From assembly GCA_031772625.1 (NCBI GenBank), contig CM062820.1:313275840-313339839 (forward strand): 64,000 nt of DNA, read 5' to 3'. Below, in pieces: positions 33,520-45,455 of the stretch. Position 1 is the first letter of the stretch; every line of letters begins with the position of its first letter. The position numbers were made by a program, and so were the translations under genes. Source of the DNA: Pinus tabuliformis (Eukaryota > Streptophyta > Pinopsida > Pinales > Pinaceae). The notes beneath the pieces were generated by a model, which did no database searches, was not told where the DNA came from, and saw nothing but the letters and a program-made list of their open reading frames with translations.

Positions 33520-36500
33520 CCCTTTAATTTCAATGCTGGGTTATCAGTCATACCCAGAAGTTTCCTTAAAAACTCAAAACTTTTCTGATCCAATGGCTTT
33601 GTCAGAATATCCGCAACCTGTTCCTGAGTCCTGCAATGTTGTAAAATGATTTCTCCATTGTTCACCAATTCTCTGATGTAGTGAAACTTTGTGTCTATGT
33701 GTTTCGTTCTCTTGTGGAATACAACGTTCTTGGATAATGCAATAGCTGAGCTATTGTCACAAAAAATAACTGTTGCTGTTGCCTGCTCCTGGCATAGACT
33801 TCTCAACATTCTCCTCATCCAAACTGCTTGACATGTTGCTGGTGTAGCTACCACATACTCTGCTTCTGTTGTAGATAATGCCACAATTGGCTGTTTCTTG
33901 GAAGCCCATGAAATGGCTCCTGAACCTTTAACATATCTCAGAATTCTCTTTGCTGCCTGCCAATGTGTTTCTTTTGGCTTCTCCATGAATATGGAAATTA
34001 AACTAACAACATACATTATGTCTGGCCTAGTTGCAGTCAAATACATGAGGCTGCCAACTATGCTCTTGTACATGCTAGGGTCAAAATCCTTGCTGCTGTC
34101 TTCTTTGCTGAGTTTTAATCCCATCACTGTGGGAGTGATTGCTGCCTTGCTGTCCTGCATGTTAAATCTGCTCAACACTTAATTTACATATTTTGCATGT
34201 GAAATAAAAATTCCATTTTTATTTTGATCTACTTCTATTCCTAAGAAGTATCTCAGCAAACCCATGTCAGTCATCTCAAATTCTTCTTTCATGACTGATT
34301 TGAAATTTTCAATGAGGTAGTCATCATTACCTGTAAAAATCACACAATCAGCATATAACACAACAATTAAAATTTTACAGTCTTTTTTTTGATGTAAACA
34401 GTGGGTTCTCCGTCACACTTCTCAAATCCGTTCTCCAGTAGATAGGAATCTATCCTACTGTACCACGCTCTTGGCGCTTGCTTCAACCCATAAAGAGCTT
34501 TCTTCAATATGCAAACTTTGTGCTCTTGGCCTTTCTTTTCATAGCCTAGAGGTTGCTCAATGTAAACCTCTTCCATTAATACTCCATTCAAGAATGCTGA
34601 CTTCACGTCCATTTGGTAAACTTTCCATTTGTTTTGTGCTGCTATGGACAACACTGCTCTCACGGTTTCCATTCTTGCAACCGGTGCGAAAGTCTCCTCA
34701 TAATCTCTTCCATACTGCTGCTTGTATCCCTTGACAACAAGTCTTGCCTTATGCCTTTCTATCTTGCCTTCAGCATTACTCTTGGTCTTGTAGACCCATT
34801 TAACTCCAATGACTTCTTTACCTTTTGGTAGCTCAACTAAATCCCATGTCTTATTTCTTTCTATTGCATTAATCTCCTCATCCATAGCTTCTATCCATTT
34901 CTTATCTTTAATTGCTTCTTCGAAATGAACAGGGTCATCAACATGACAATACAAAGCAAACAGGGAATTCATTCCTTCATCATAAATATCACTTAAATTT
35001 CTGAATTTCTTACCTCTTTCATTCGGTATGCAAGTGCTTGTAGATGCACTTGAATTTCCTCCTTGTGGTGTGCTTGGAGAAGCACTCTCATTTCTCCTCA
35101 AGGGTGTCTCTTGCTGTTCTGTTGTTGGTGCTGCTATTTGGGGATGTGTTTCAGCCAACTCCTCATCATCATCATCATGAGACAAACAGTTTTTACATTA
35201 ATGTTTTTCTCTATGCTTCCATCCAAGCTTCCTCTTCAATAAATTGAACATCTCTGCTCACAAAAAACTTCTTGGTGGATGGGATATATAACCTGTAAGC
35301 TTTGGATTCTTCACTGTATCCAATGAAAATACATTTCTCCCCTTTGCTATCCAATTTCTTCTTTAGTTGATCTGGAATGTGTGCATAAGCCACACAACCA
35401 AAAACTTTCATGTGGGTGACTCCTTGCTTTCTCCTACTCCATGCTTCTTCTGGCACTTTGTTCATCACTGCTTTTGTAGGACATCTATTCAAAATATATA
35501 CTGCATAGTGTACAGCTTCAGCCCAATAATCATTTGGCAAATGTTTTGCCTTCAACATGCTCCTCACCATATCCATGATTGTTCTGTTTTTCCTTTCAGC
35601 AACTCCATTTTTCTGCGGGGTGTACCTTGCTGTAAATTGCTTATGAATTCCATTTTCTCTGCAAAAACGTAAAAATTATTTGGAGATATACTCACCTCCT
35701 CTGTCAGTTCTCAAAACCTTGATACGCAACCCACTTTGATTTTCTACAAGTGCTTTGAAATTTTGAAAATTTTCAAACACTTCACTCTTATTCTTCAGAA
35801 AATAAACCCAAGTCTTTCTAGTAAAGTCATCAATAAATGTTAGAAAATATTGGCTACCTACAAGTGATGGAGCTTGCATCGGTCCACATAAATCTGAGTG
35901 GACAATTTCTAAAGGTGATTTTGCTATTATGCTTTTCCCAGTTGGAAAACTTTCTCTGTGTTGTTTTCCCAATATACAACCTTCACAAAGGCTGTCTGGC
36001 TTTTCTATCAATGGTAATCCTCTTACCATTCCTCTTCTACTCAAAAAATTAATACCTCCAAAGTTGAGATGTCCAAATCTCAAATGCCACAACCAATTTT
36101 CATCCTTTGGTACGCTTTGGAGAGCCTCTTGTGTCACTGCTGCAACTACTTCTTTATTTTTCAAATCTACTTTTATTCTGAGAGGGAACATCCCGTTCCT
36201 TGTCATCTTCACTTCAGCAATACAACGTTTGCTGGGTAATCTGTCCATGATGGTGCATACATCATTCTTAAAGAAAACATTGTAACCCTTCTGAACAAGC
36301 TGTCCAATACTCAAGAGATTACACTTCATTCCAGGAACATAATAGACATCTGCTATGGTTTTCTTTTCACCTTTCTTTGTAAATATTTTAACTTCTCCTT
36401 TTCCCATAACAGAAATTTTACTATCAGTCCCAAGTGTGACTTGTGATTGCACACTCTGATCTAAAGCAGAAAACAGGGCTATGTTTCCTGTCATATCATT

Positions 36501-36623
36501 GCTGCAACCAGAATCTAGAAACCATATATCTTCACTGTTTGTTTCAGCCATATTACAAACTAACAACACATTATCTTGACTGATATTTTCTATAGTGATA
36601 TTTACACTAGATCTATTACTCAT
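33414..36623 (-). pseudogene. copia-3 pol, multiply broken
   Basis: Pieces in order on the - strand: 36623-35676 has protease DSGCSNDMTG, GAG pre-integrase and the first integrase part, ending at a TAA that replaces a glutamate after GGEYISK; 35576-35211 has the rest of integrase, shifted by a one-base loss near 35226; 35185-34367 has the reverse transcriptase front (MDVKSAFLNG); 34361-34179 holds YADC in place of YVDD, losing the second catalytic aspartate; 34178-33414 has RNase H with about 43 residues missing (the YTDSDWAGS segment) and runs through the deletion junction into the LTR. Reverse transcription and RNase H must be dead. Confidence 0.9.
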
Positions 36624-37549
36624 ATCATGCTGCTTCTTCCTACATTCATTTGCATAGTGCCCATATTTTTTACAATAATAACATTGGACATTGGATTTTC
36701 ATACATTTGTCCTTGAGCATGATGTTGTCCACTTTGTTGACTGCTGCCATGGCCTTGGTTCTGATCTGGATTGCTGCCTCTTCCTTGAACGTTTGCTGGA
36801 CTGTTTCTTCCGCCTCTGTATTGGGTTCTGCCTCTTCCTCTCTTGTTTCCTCTGGCTTGACCTCTTCCTCTTCCAAATGACATCTGGGTCCTAAAGGCTT
36901 GCTCTAGAGATGAGTTTTCATTTCTACTCAACCTCTGCTCATGTGTTATCAGTGATGCATGAAGTTCATCAACTGAAAAATTTGAGAGATCCTTTGTCTC
37001 TTCTATGGTGGTGACAATCACATCAAACTTTGAGGGTAGGCACCTCAATAGTTTCTCCACAATCCTCCTTTCTTCAAGAGTTTCTCCATGAGACCTTATC
37101 TGTGTGACCAAACCAATTGCTTGTGTGAAGAATGAGTCAATATTGTCTGACTCCTTCATACGCAGGTTCTCAACATCTTTCCTCAGCAACTGTAGTTTTG
37201 CTGTCTTCACTTTCTCCATGCCTTGATAGGCTGTCTTGAGAGTTTTCCATGCTTCTCTGGATGTCTTGGCTGCTGCTATCCTCAGAAACACACTCTCATG
37301 CACTGCTTGATATAAAAGTACAAAGGTTTTTGAGTCCTTCTTCTTATTGCTCTTCAACAGCTCTTTCTCTGCCTGAGTTAATCCAATAAACTCTTCTTCA
37401 TTTCTTGGTTCTTCAAATCCATATTCAACAAGTTCCCATAAATCTTGTGAGGCAAACACAGCTCTCATGGTTATTGCCCAGTAGTCATAATTTTTCCCAT
37501 TGAACTGTGGGAGCTGGGTATTAAACATACCCACGCTGGTGCTGGCCAT
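36620..37549 (-). pseudogene. copia-3 gag, frameshifted before the zinc knuckle
   Basis: It starts MASTSVGMFNTQLP and carries QFNGKNYDYWAITMR and DLWELVEYGF like copia-2 gag. Near 36700 the A-run is one base shorter than in copia-2, so the CX2CX4HX4C knuckle is encoded in another frame and the gag frame ends after the shift. The knuckle lysine that is a stop in copia-2 is intact here, so the two copies were broken independently. Confidence 0.88.
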
Positions 37550-37714
37550 TCTTGCAATACTTGACTGTAAAAAAAAATCACTTAATTGTCTTCAGCAGCT
37601 ACACAAAAAACTAATCTGAAAAATACCTTAACAACGTTTTCGCTCTGCTGGATAATTTGCTGCAGCAACAAATATTCTTTCAGCTTCTTTGATGTCTTCA
37701 AAGAGCCTGGACAA

Positions 37715-37726
37715 GCTCTGATACCA
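37715..37726 (-). other. copia-3 primer binding site
   Basis: TGGTATCAGAGC on the - strand directly abuts the LTR end ACA; same initiator-Met type as copia-2. Confidence 0.93.
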
Positions 37727-38821
37727 TGTCGGGAATTTCTGGTTATTCCAAACAAAATACAGTGGAAAAATCCTCTGTTTCCACTGTTGAGAATTTTCTG
37801 ATAAATTCCGAAACAACAAAAATATGAACAGAGAGTAATACTCTGTTTTCTGATAATTCAAAACACAAGAACAGAGCATAAAATAATACTCTACTTTGCC
37901 TCAGGATCAAAAAATGATCAAAATAATACTCTGTTTTTGACACAGAAAAATACTTTGTTTTTAACTCAGAAAAACAGAAAAATTCGTTCTCTGGAAACGG
38001 TGTTGCAGCAACACAGTTTTTTTCAGATGCTGTAACTTGTGTTGCAGCAACGCTGTTCATGGTGTTGCAGCAATGTAAATTTTTGATGTCAAGTATTTTT
38101 TGAGTTACGGTGTAACAGCAACAGGGATTTTTGACGTCAAGTATTTTTCGACTTACGGTGTAACAACAACAGGCAAAAAGAAACTTCTATTTATGAACGA
38201 TAAACTAACTGATAAAATAAGTCTTCCTCACGTAGAGGGATCTTCACAAAATATTATGCTAAAGAGCATCTTCCTCTTGACAGAGGGATTACAACAGGAA
38301 CGCTTCAGTTCCACAAAACAACTATCTCAGGAAATTTCAGCACTGCTGTGCAATAAAAAAAAAACTCTCTTGTTCTACACTGCTGTGTGTTACAAAAGGA
38401 CTTTCAATCTATCTATATATCTATTTCTCTTTCTATTTCTATTTATAGTGCGGGAAAGGGTCATCACCGCTTTAACTTGCTGATGAAGTCTCTGCTGCTC
38501 ATGATTAACAGATTTGATCTTTTGCTGTATTTCTTGAGTCGGTGGTGATGAAATCTATGGCTGATAAATGCTGCTACGGCTCGAGGCTGGTTCTTTTCTC
38601 TTTCAGCCGTTCTGCTCATTAATATGGTTGTTGAGAAGTAATGGTGTAGTGCTGGATCTGATCTTCTTCCTTCTAGAAACACAAAAATAATTAAAGAGTG
38701 AAAAGATAGTAATGGCGGTGATTTAAAAGATCGGGAAAAAATGTGGGGCGCCGGATCACGACAAATGAATAAAGTAGCTGCTGTTGTTCTGTTCACTGCA
38801 GTTGAAATTATAATTTCAACA
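37727..38821 (-). repeat. copia-3 5' LTR (about 1095 bp)
   Basis: Boundaries TGTCGGGAAT...TTTCAACA. Hairpins GCACTGCTGTGC (38340-38351) and ACACTGCTGTGT (38377-38388) repeat the core seen in the other copia LTRs. Three direct copies of GGTGTTGCAGCAA or variants lie at about 38000-38075. Confidence 0.82.
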
Positions 38822-40313
38822 CCATTTACAAAAAGACTCTTACATGCCCCTTGAACGAAAAGTAAAGAATGACACCGTGTATTCAATATCCCCGTTCATC
38901 AAGAAATTAGTCATCATCATATTTCTTGTTGATCGTCCTCAAGTTGGCCCAGTATTAGGCATAAACCCTCTTCAACAACTTGATTTGCATTATTATTGAT
39001 CAACCTTTTTCTCAGAGTGAGGTATGCACCAGGTAGTGAGGAAAATCCTTATTTTGATTGCAAATTCTGTGCATCCAATAGATGTAGCAAAGTTCAAATT
39101 AACTTTACTCATCCCATTCTAAACACGTATAAACTCAGGAAACAGGCAATATGGTTTACACTTCAGAGGTATCACTCTGAGACAAGGTAGAATATTTGTC
39201 TTCTTGCCAAGATAGGTAAAATATTAGTCTTTTTACGAAATAGTCTACCTGCTAAAGGCTAACAATATGAGCAATTGAGGATTAGGCTTTAATTACAAAG
39301 TGCCAATATCATACTAGTGAGACATCAAAATGTAAACTGTGAGCTTTAATATGTGCATGATGAGACACATATTAAGGAGGAGACATCAAAATGTAAAATG
39401 TGAACTTTAATATGTGCATAATGAGACACATATTAAGGATGTGGGATTGAATGAGTCTAGTGCAACATCCATTAAGGAGGCGAAGAGTCACATTGATATA
39501 ACCATTGATCAATCTGATTCAAGAGACTCCATTTTCTTTATGCTTGAATTGACCAGTGAAGGACATAAATCCGAGAAGAAGAATTCTAAATCATAGTAGT
39601 TTGAACCGACGCAATGCATACTCATATGAGATTTGGTTAAAAAACTTTCAACCATTTAAATATATTAAAAACAGAAATAAAATTGATAAATGAAATAGAA
39701 TTTAACCAAATTTTATGAATCATTTGTTTCTTTAATTACCATTAATATTGAAATAAATACCATTGAATTCCATATTTCAATACATTTTAGTAAAAGTTAT
39801 TTCCTAAATCAATTAGTTTTTTTCTTTTTCTTTTTTCCTTTTACAAAGGAAAACAAAATTTATGTATTTATTCAAAAGAAGTTGCAACCCTAACTCAACT
39901 GGGCTTGTTTCCAAATGACTCTTTGTAACTATAATTTTTTTTACTAAAAATCACATGCAAAACATTTTAGATTTGCTTTTTGGCCTAATTCACAAATTTA
40001 TATTTGCTCCAACCATCCATAACCTCTAAATTCAAATGCATAACCTTTAAATTCAAATGCCCAAAATGTTGCACATAGAATAGAATAGATGTGCTTAGTC
40101 TCAAATTTGTTTAAATATTTTTAAGATATGCCTGTCACTTATAATGATCCATTGAAGTCTTCATAAAAGAAATCTGCAAGCTGAAAATCCACACTGTTAC
40201 CACAATCCTTTCCCTGCTCTAATAATAATAAAAAATAGAATGATGTAATGGGTAGTATGTAATGGATTCATTGGATATATTGTAAGTAATGATGATCCCA
40301 ATTCACTGAATGA
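38822..40313. other. Intergenic sequence with a 60-bp tandem duplication
   Basis: No gene was recognised. GAGACATCAAAATGTAAA and the following 43 bases are repeated in tandem at about 39319-39440. The rest is AT-rich. Confidence 0.6.
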
Positions 40314-40862
40314 AGTCATGGAAATGGTCAAGAGGTTGGAGATTTATGCCAGGAGACACAGTTACGACATGCTTATGAAACAATTGTTTCTTCTTTTTGC
40401 AAAGAGAACCGTGTCCATGGAGCCTTAGTCGTATTGGAAAAGATGGCGAGTGTTGATTGTGCTCCCCAAATGTTCACATTTCGTCCACTAATATTGTTTT
40501 GTTGTCACAAATACCAAATGGATAAGCTCCAGTGGGTTTTTGAGATGATGAAGATGTACGACTGTCCACCTGGTCCGATGTGCTATAATTTACAACCATG
40601 CTATGACGTTGGCATGGAGACTTGTAGGGAAGAGTCATTGGCAAGGACATTCATTGTCATGCGCAGGTTTAAGCACAAGTCAAAGTATCACATATGTCAC
40701 ACTGTATGGTGTATCTTCTGCTGTGAAAGGAAATTTTTGGTTAAGAAAATTTTTCCTTTTAGTTTTTTATGCAAGCTTGGGACAATCAGAAAGAAGATTT
40801 TTTCCCTCCCGGGCTGTGTCATTGTAGAGAGTACTGTAGGGCTAGAGGGAACTTGGATCTAG
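40314..40862 (+). pseudogene. Possible pentatricopeptide-repeat gene fragment
   Basis: The frame from 40314 includes HAYETIVSSFCKENRVHGAL then VVLEKMASVDCAP, which fits the 35-residue PPR consensus (TY..LI..FCK.....AL.VL..M...G..P), followed by a second, weaker unit TFRPLILFCCHKYQMDKLQW with VFEMMKMYDCPPG. PPR proteins bind organellar RNA. The frame starts after a stop, has no clear ATG for a full protein and loses similarity after about 40620, so this is a fragment. Two motifs by eye leave room for doubt. Confidence 0.5.
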
Positions 40863-42399
40863 TGACTGTGGCAATGAGAGATTATTGTTTCCCTATCAAA
40901 TAGTGAAGGCCATGTGGGAGAGGACATGCCTCTATAAAGGAGTCCCTGGTTCGTTGGATTTAGGTATCTGAGAGTCCTGAAAACTATTTGATGGATTTGG
41001 TCAAAGATGATAAATGGAACAAGGGATGGAAATTGAAACACCTACTAGCATGAAATGAAGATTACAAGGCACTACAATGCATACAAGTAAAATCAGAAAC
41101 TATACAGTGAGAAAGTATAGTTAATACAATCCAATTGTTCATGAACCCCAACCTAACTGTAATGATAATTGTACCAAGTAAACCAATTATTATAGTCAAG
41201 CCATATGCAGTATAGTTAATTTTCATAAAGCCAACTATCCATTTTAAAATTCGAGACAACCTACAAAGGCTCCAACCATAATACCATTTCATTCCAATTC
41301 TTCCAGAATTGTTGTGGCTCCTATAAATTAACATCTGATTTTAAATATTATATTTCTAAATCAGTTAACTCTTCTATCAAGGCTGATCCTACTATCCCTA
41401 AGAAGATGGATACTCTCCTTAAGCTATATAGATTACTAGAATCTAGCTAATCTCTAATGGTATATTTTCCAATGCTTTCAGAAAACAAATTAACATCTTC
41501 ATTGCTAGCCACATCTTTTTTAGGAGATAGTATTTCATCTGCAATAGTGTCAAAAGAATCAGATGCCTTGACCCTCGATGGAAAAGGAGGAGCACTATAC
41601 CATTTACACTTCTATTTATCTTGGAATTTCCTACTCAATGTTCTACGAATGATAAATTCCCACTTGGATACATGGATATCATTCTCATCAATGAAAATAT
41701 TACCAACATTCAAAGGAACTCGCTCTTTGAAATTGCACAGGAAAAAATTATCATGAGTGAGAAGTAGCGATCCTTAGGGTTGCTATGGAATTGTTACAAC
41801 CAGAAGGAATTTACAACACATATAACTAAGGTTTGTTATTGAGATTCAGAAGTAGAAGAGAGGTTTAGTCCAACAGAATTATATCTCATCTTTGAGAAAA
41901 TTTCATAACCATAAATTTACAAATATATATATAATTGAGTTTTCTAAGCTTCTGCCCCATGAGAAATAGAGACGAATAACCTTCCATGAAATTGAAATAA
42001 TGAAAATGAAATTTAGAGGGGTAGAAAATCATAGATATTACATCTGATTATGATTTTCCTCTTCTTAGTCTACGCAATAATATTTCTAATTGAGTCCCTA
42101 AAATTCAAAAGAAACACACACAAAAAGTGTGATCAATTTAATAATCACTTACACAACCATAGATGTGATAAACTTTGTTACTTGATTCACCACACTAGGG
42201 TGGAAAAACCATTTCTGGTCCAAACCAATAACATGAAATTGCCAAATGGCACAAAAGACCACACCAAAAACTGCACCATTTCCCCAAAAAATGCAAGGCA
42301 AAAAATAAATAGAAATGGAACTCACAATTTGAAAGCCAAACAATACGTAGAAATAGACCCCACAAATTGCAAGACTTCAAACTACAAGTTCAAGGATAA
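40863..42399. other. Intergenic sequence, nothing firm
   Basis: No recognised gene. A 99-codon frame at 41457-41756 has no family resemblance that I can see. Confidence 0.45.
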
Positions 42400-42559
42400 T
42401 GTTGTAGTAGTTGCAACACCCTCCAAAATTTTGGCATGTACTCAAATTTTGGAGCCTACTATGGATCCTGTGATCAATCGTTCCTTAGCCACTTATTGGT
42501 AAACTGATGATCTCAAGCTCCCCTCTTAGATTTTAAGATTCGTTCACGCTTTATCTTAT

Positions 42560-42564
42560 ATAAC
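42560..42564. other. Target duplication of the solo LTR (ATAAC), left
   Basis: ATAAC precedes TGTTGTGTGT and recurs exactly at 43186-43190. Confidence 0.85.
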
Positions 42565-43185
42565 TGTTGTGTGTGGAGCATGATTGTTCAGAGGTCTTTG
42601 TTTCAGCCGGATGTATACCCCAGGAAGTTTTGTACACCCCTCCACGCGAGGGTGTGCGGGGGGGACTTGTCCCCCCCGTGGGGGTCTGGGGGGGCCCATC
42701 CCCCCCTGTTGGGGGGTCCGGGGGCCAGCGGGGGCTCGGGGGCATCGCCCTCGAAGCCAAAAATAAATGTAAAATTGCCTTGTAAAAGTATAGTAATTTC
42801 TAGTCAATCTGGGCCATTCATTAGGCAGATGATCTGACGGTAGAACTTATGTTTAGTTTAGGGTTTTTTGCCCTAGAAGGAAACCCCTCTCTTTGTATGA
42901 GGGCATTGTATTTGAGGCTGTGTGATAGATGTGTATTCTGTGAGCGAGAAACAGAGAGCTGAGACTGTGAGAGAAAACAGAGGATATTACAACGGATTTA
43001 CTGTAGGTTGTGTCTCTTCATTTTGTTGGATAATAGAAAGCAAGTACTGGCTGTTCGGGGTGGACGTAGCCCAAACTGGGTGAACCACGTATATCTGTGT
43101 CTCACTTGTTTTATGTGTTTTCTGCGTTTATATTTCTGCAATATTTTATGTGTTCCATTGCTCCGTAATAAATAATTTTCTAACA
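42565..43185 (+). mobile_element. Solo LTR (621 bp) inside the long LTR
   Basis: The boundaries are TGTTGTGTGT...TTCTAACA with a perfect ATAAC duplication. Near its 3' end it has GTGGACGTAG...GAACCACGTA, a signature often seen in plant LTR ends. A very G- and C-rich block (42604-42760) lies in its first third. Solo LTRs form by recombination between two LTRs. The orientation is taken from the signature. Confidence 0.85.
42604..42760 (+). other. GC-rich block with complementary G- and C-runs
   Basis: Runs such as GGGGGGGACTTGTCCCCCCC and CATCCCCCCCTGTTGGGGGG can fold on themselves, in an otherwise AT-rich window. It is part of the solo LTR, not a CpG-island gene start. Confidence 0.8.
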
Positions 43186-45455
43186 ATAACATGTGTCATC
43201 TTTAGGCATGGGGACTATCGTTTTTCATGCAAAGGGAAGTTTGTTCTGCTTCAAGGGGAAATCTTTGTGTGTATGAGTTGTTCTCATCACATAGACATGT
43301 CTCGCACTCACTTCATGCACTCTTGTCATAAAGGTTGTTGCATCAAGCAACACATGTTTTTATATGTTCTAGATGGTCTTCGTTGCATCACTAAGTGTGC
43401 AAGTATGTGGTCGTATTCAAGTTCTATCAATGTTCACATCAGTTCCACTAATCCTACACTTATCCAAATTCTGGAGTTTCCCTAGCAACGTATCCTCATA
43501 CAACTTTCCAGAACTCCACACTTCGCATTTGTAACCCTCAAACTTTTCCCCTTACCTGTTGGAATTATGCAATGTGTAGAGACCCCAACCTACCTTGGAA
43601 TCCAAAAACTACGCAATGTTGTCCCTCAACTACCTAATTTTCCTTGCATCCAGAAACCGCGCAGAGGTGTCCTCCTAGGACCTCATCCTCCTGCAGTGTA
43701 TTGCATCCAAAAATTACGCAGTGTTGTCCCTTAGTTGTCTAGTTTTCCTTCCATCCTGAAACTGCGTAGATGTGTCCTCTCAGGGTCTCATCCCAACAAC
43801 ATTCACTTCCTGATGAAACTACGCAGATGTGTCTCTCAGTGATCACAAAGAAGGATGACATGTTAGATGACTCTTAAGGAGCCGAGGAGAAATATAAGTA
43901 GACCAAGGAACTCAAGTTATGATCGAAGATCGATACTACATGAAGACTCCATTGGATGCATAACCCTTTGGAGGGTAGGTATGGAAAACAAAGCACATCT
44001 TTTGAATTACATCTCTTAGTGTAGCTTGAAGGACTGCTTATCATGGTCATATCATTTTGTCTTCAATGACATGCATAGTTGCAAGCACTAAAAGTCATTC
44101 CATGTGTTTCCTCTACGTGTCTTGCTCCCTTTTGCTTGCTTAACCAACTATCATCTTTTGGCATGTTGATTTCTTTGCCATGCTTGCGATATTATTCTAG
44201 TGACTTCAAAGGTTTGTCTTTGTGTGTTTGGCTTGTATTAGCTATGTGAACACTCGTCGCACTCACACACAAAGTTGTAAGAATTATCGTATAAGTGTCG
44301 TCACAGTCATCCAAAGGTCTATACCAAGTGTTACACTTGTCGCTTTCACCTTTAGACAGTCCCATAGAGGGTCACACTTTTCTATGTTTTCCCGACAGGC
44401 AGTGTCATCATGTTGTCGAAGTATGTTAAGTGTGTGACAACAATGTCAAGTCTTCACGAGTTCACTTTCCTTTCACACTTAGCCATTTTCTTGAAAATCT
44501 CTTGACGGAACGACTTCATATCCCCAGACTCTGATTGAACTGCACTGCATAGTCTTAGCCCTCATTAGTGCTGCTCTATCTCATAGAACTGCGCAGTTCT
44601 TGAGGCTTTCGTCTGGGTCAGTTGAACTGCGCAATCCCAAAGGTGAGCAATTGTCTGCCTTCCTAAAACTTTGGAGAAATTGCCTCAAAGGCTAATCTGA
44701 ACTACGTACTTCACAAGAACAGTCATCAAGCCTCCTTCCTACTTGTTGGAACCCCACATTGCATAGAAATATGGGCCTGCAATATCCTCAGAAATGGCAC
44801 AAATATGTCCTCCCAGTGACCTCCCTCATCTGGGACTCACTGCTCTCAAAAACTGTGGAGAGCTGCCCAACTGTTCCTCTACTTCTCTTCCTTGTATTCC
44901 CCTGAGAAATTACACAGAGCTACCTAGCTGGTCCCCCGTTGCCTTGTCTTCTCTTCCCTCTAGAAATTGCACAGAATTTCCAGTTGGTCTTCTGCAGCCC
45001 TGTCTTGTCTTCCCTCCAAAAACTTTGCAGAAGTGCCCCTCGGGGTCCCACCTTGCAGTTGCCACTGGTGTCCTTCACTACGCAATTATGCCTCCTAGTG
45101 GCCATTGCGCAGCTCTCCCTGACAGTGAAGACTGTGCCCTAGAGTTCCTCATCCCAACCTGAGTTATTCTCTACGCAGTCTCAGTGACTTATCCTCCCTC
45201 CATGTCACTTGAAAACGGAAAATAATGCATCATGTTAGACTAGGAGGTTTTGGATTTGATGTCGTCCCATCATGAGTGAATTATAGGAACATGTACACTC
45301 ATAGATCATGGCAAGACGAAGAATGAGATGAATAAGGAGCACACATGATTGAAGACTTACTTGTAGTTGGACGGAAATAAAAATCACATCAAGAAACAAG
45401 CAAAAGGAACACATGCATTGAACCATCTTGCATGACCAATACCATTGAAGACCCT

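Larger units (their letters stand above)
33233..38821 (-). mobile_element. copia-3, decayed Ty1/copia element
   Basis: It has the same order as copia-2 (5' LTR, primer site, gag, pol, truncated 3' LTR) with related protein sequence but a different LTR (TGTCGGGAAT...). Coding sequence carries frameshifts, stops, an altered reverse transcriptase core and an RNase H deletion. No matching 5-bp duplication is evident: TACAA precedes 33233 and CCATT follows 38821. Confidence 0.88.
42400..45455 (+). repeat. Divergent very long LTR, copy 3 of the gypsy LTR family, truncated
   Basis: It starts TGTTGTAGTAGTTGCAACAC and continues CCTCCAAAATTTTGGC like the LTR starts at 49805 and 57738. After an inserted solo LTR it goes on with regions matching those LTRs: the CATGCTTGCGA stretch (44180), the TGCGCAG-type tandem motifs (43620-43850, 44580-45180) and GACTAGGAGG...GGATTTGATGTC (45239). 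Similarity ends near ACCATTGAAGACC at 45455, short of the LTR end. Confidence 0.75.

Noticed and set aside
36620-36710. copia-3 gag/pol shift considered as programmed frameshifting
   Set aside because: copia-2 has gag and pol in the same frame; the shift is one base in an A-run and other random shifts are present in copia-3.
33228-38826. Target duplication for copia-3
   Set aside because: TACAA and CCATT on the two sides do not match.
42604-42760. GC-rich block considered as a CpG island or gene
   Set aside because: It lies inside a solo LTR, consists of G- and C-runs, and overlapping frames on both strands are low-complexity.
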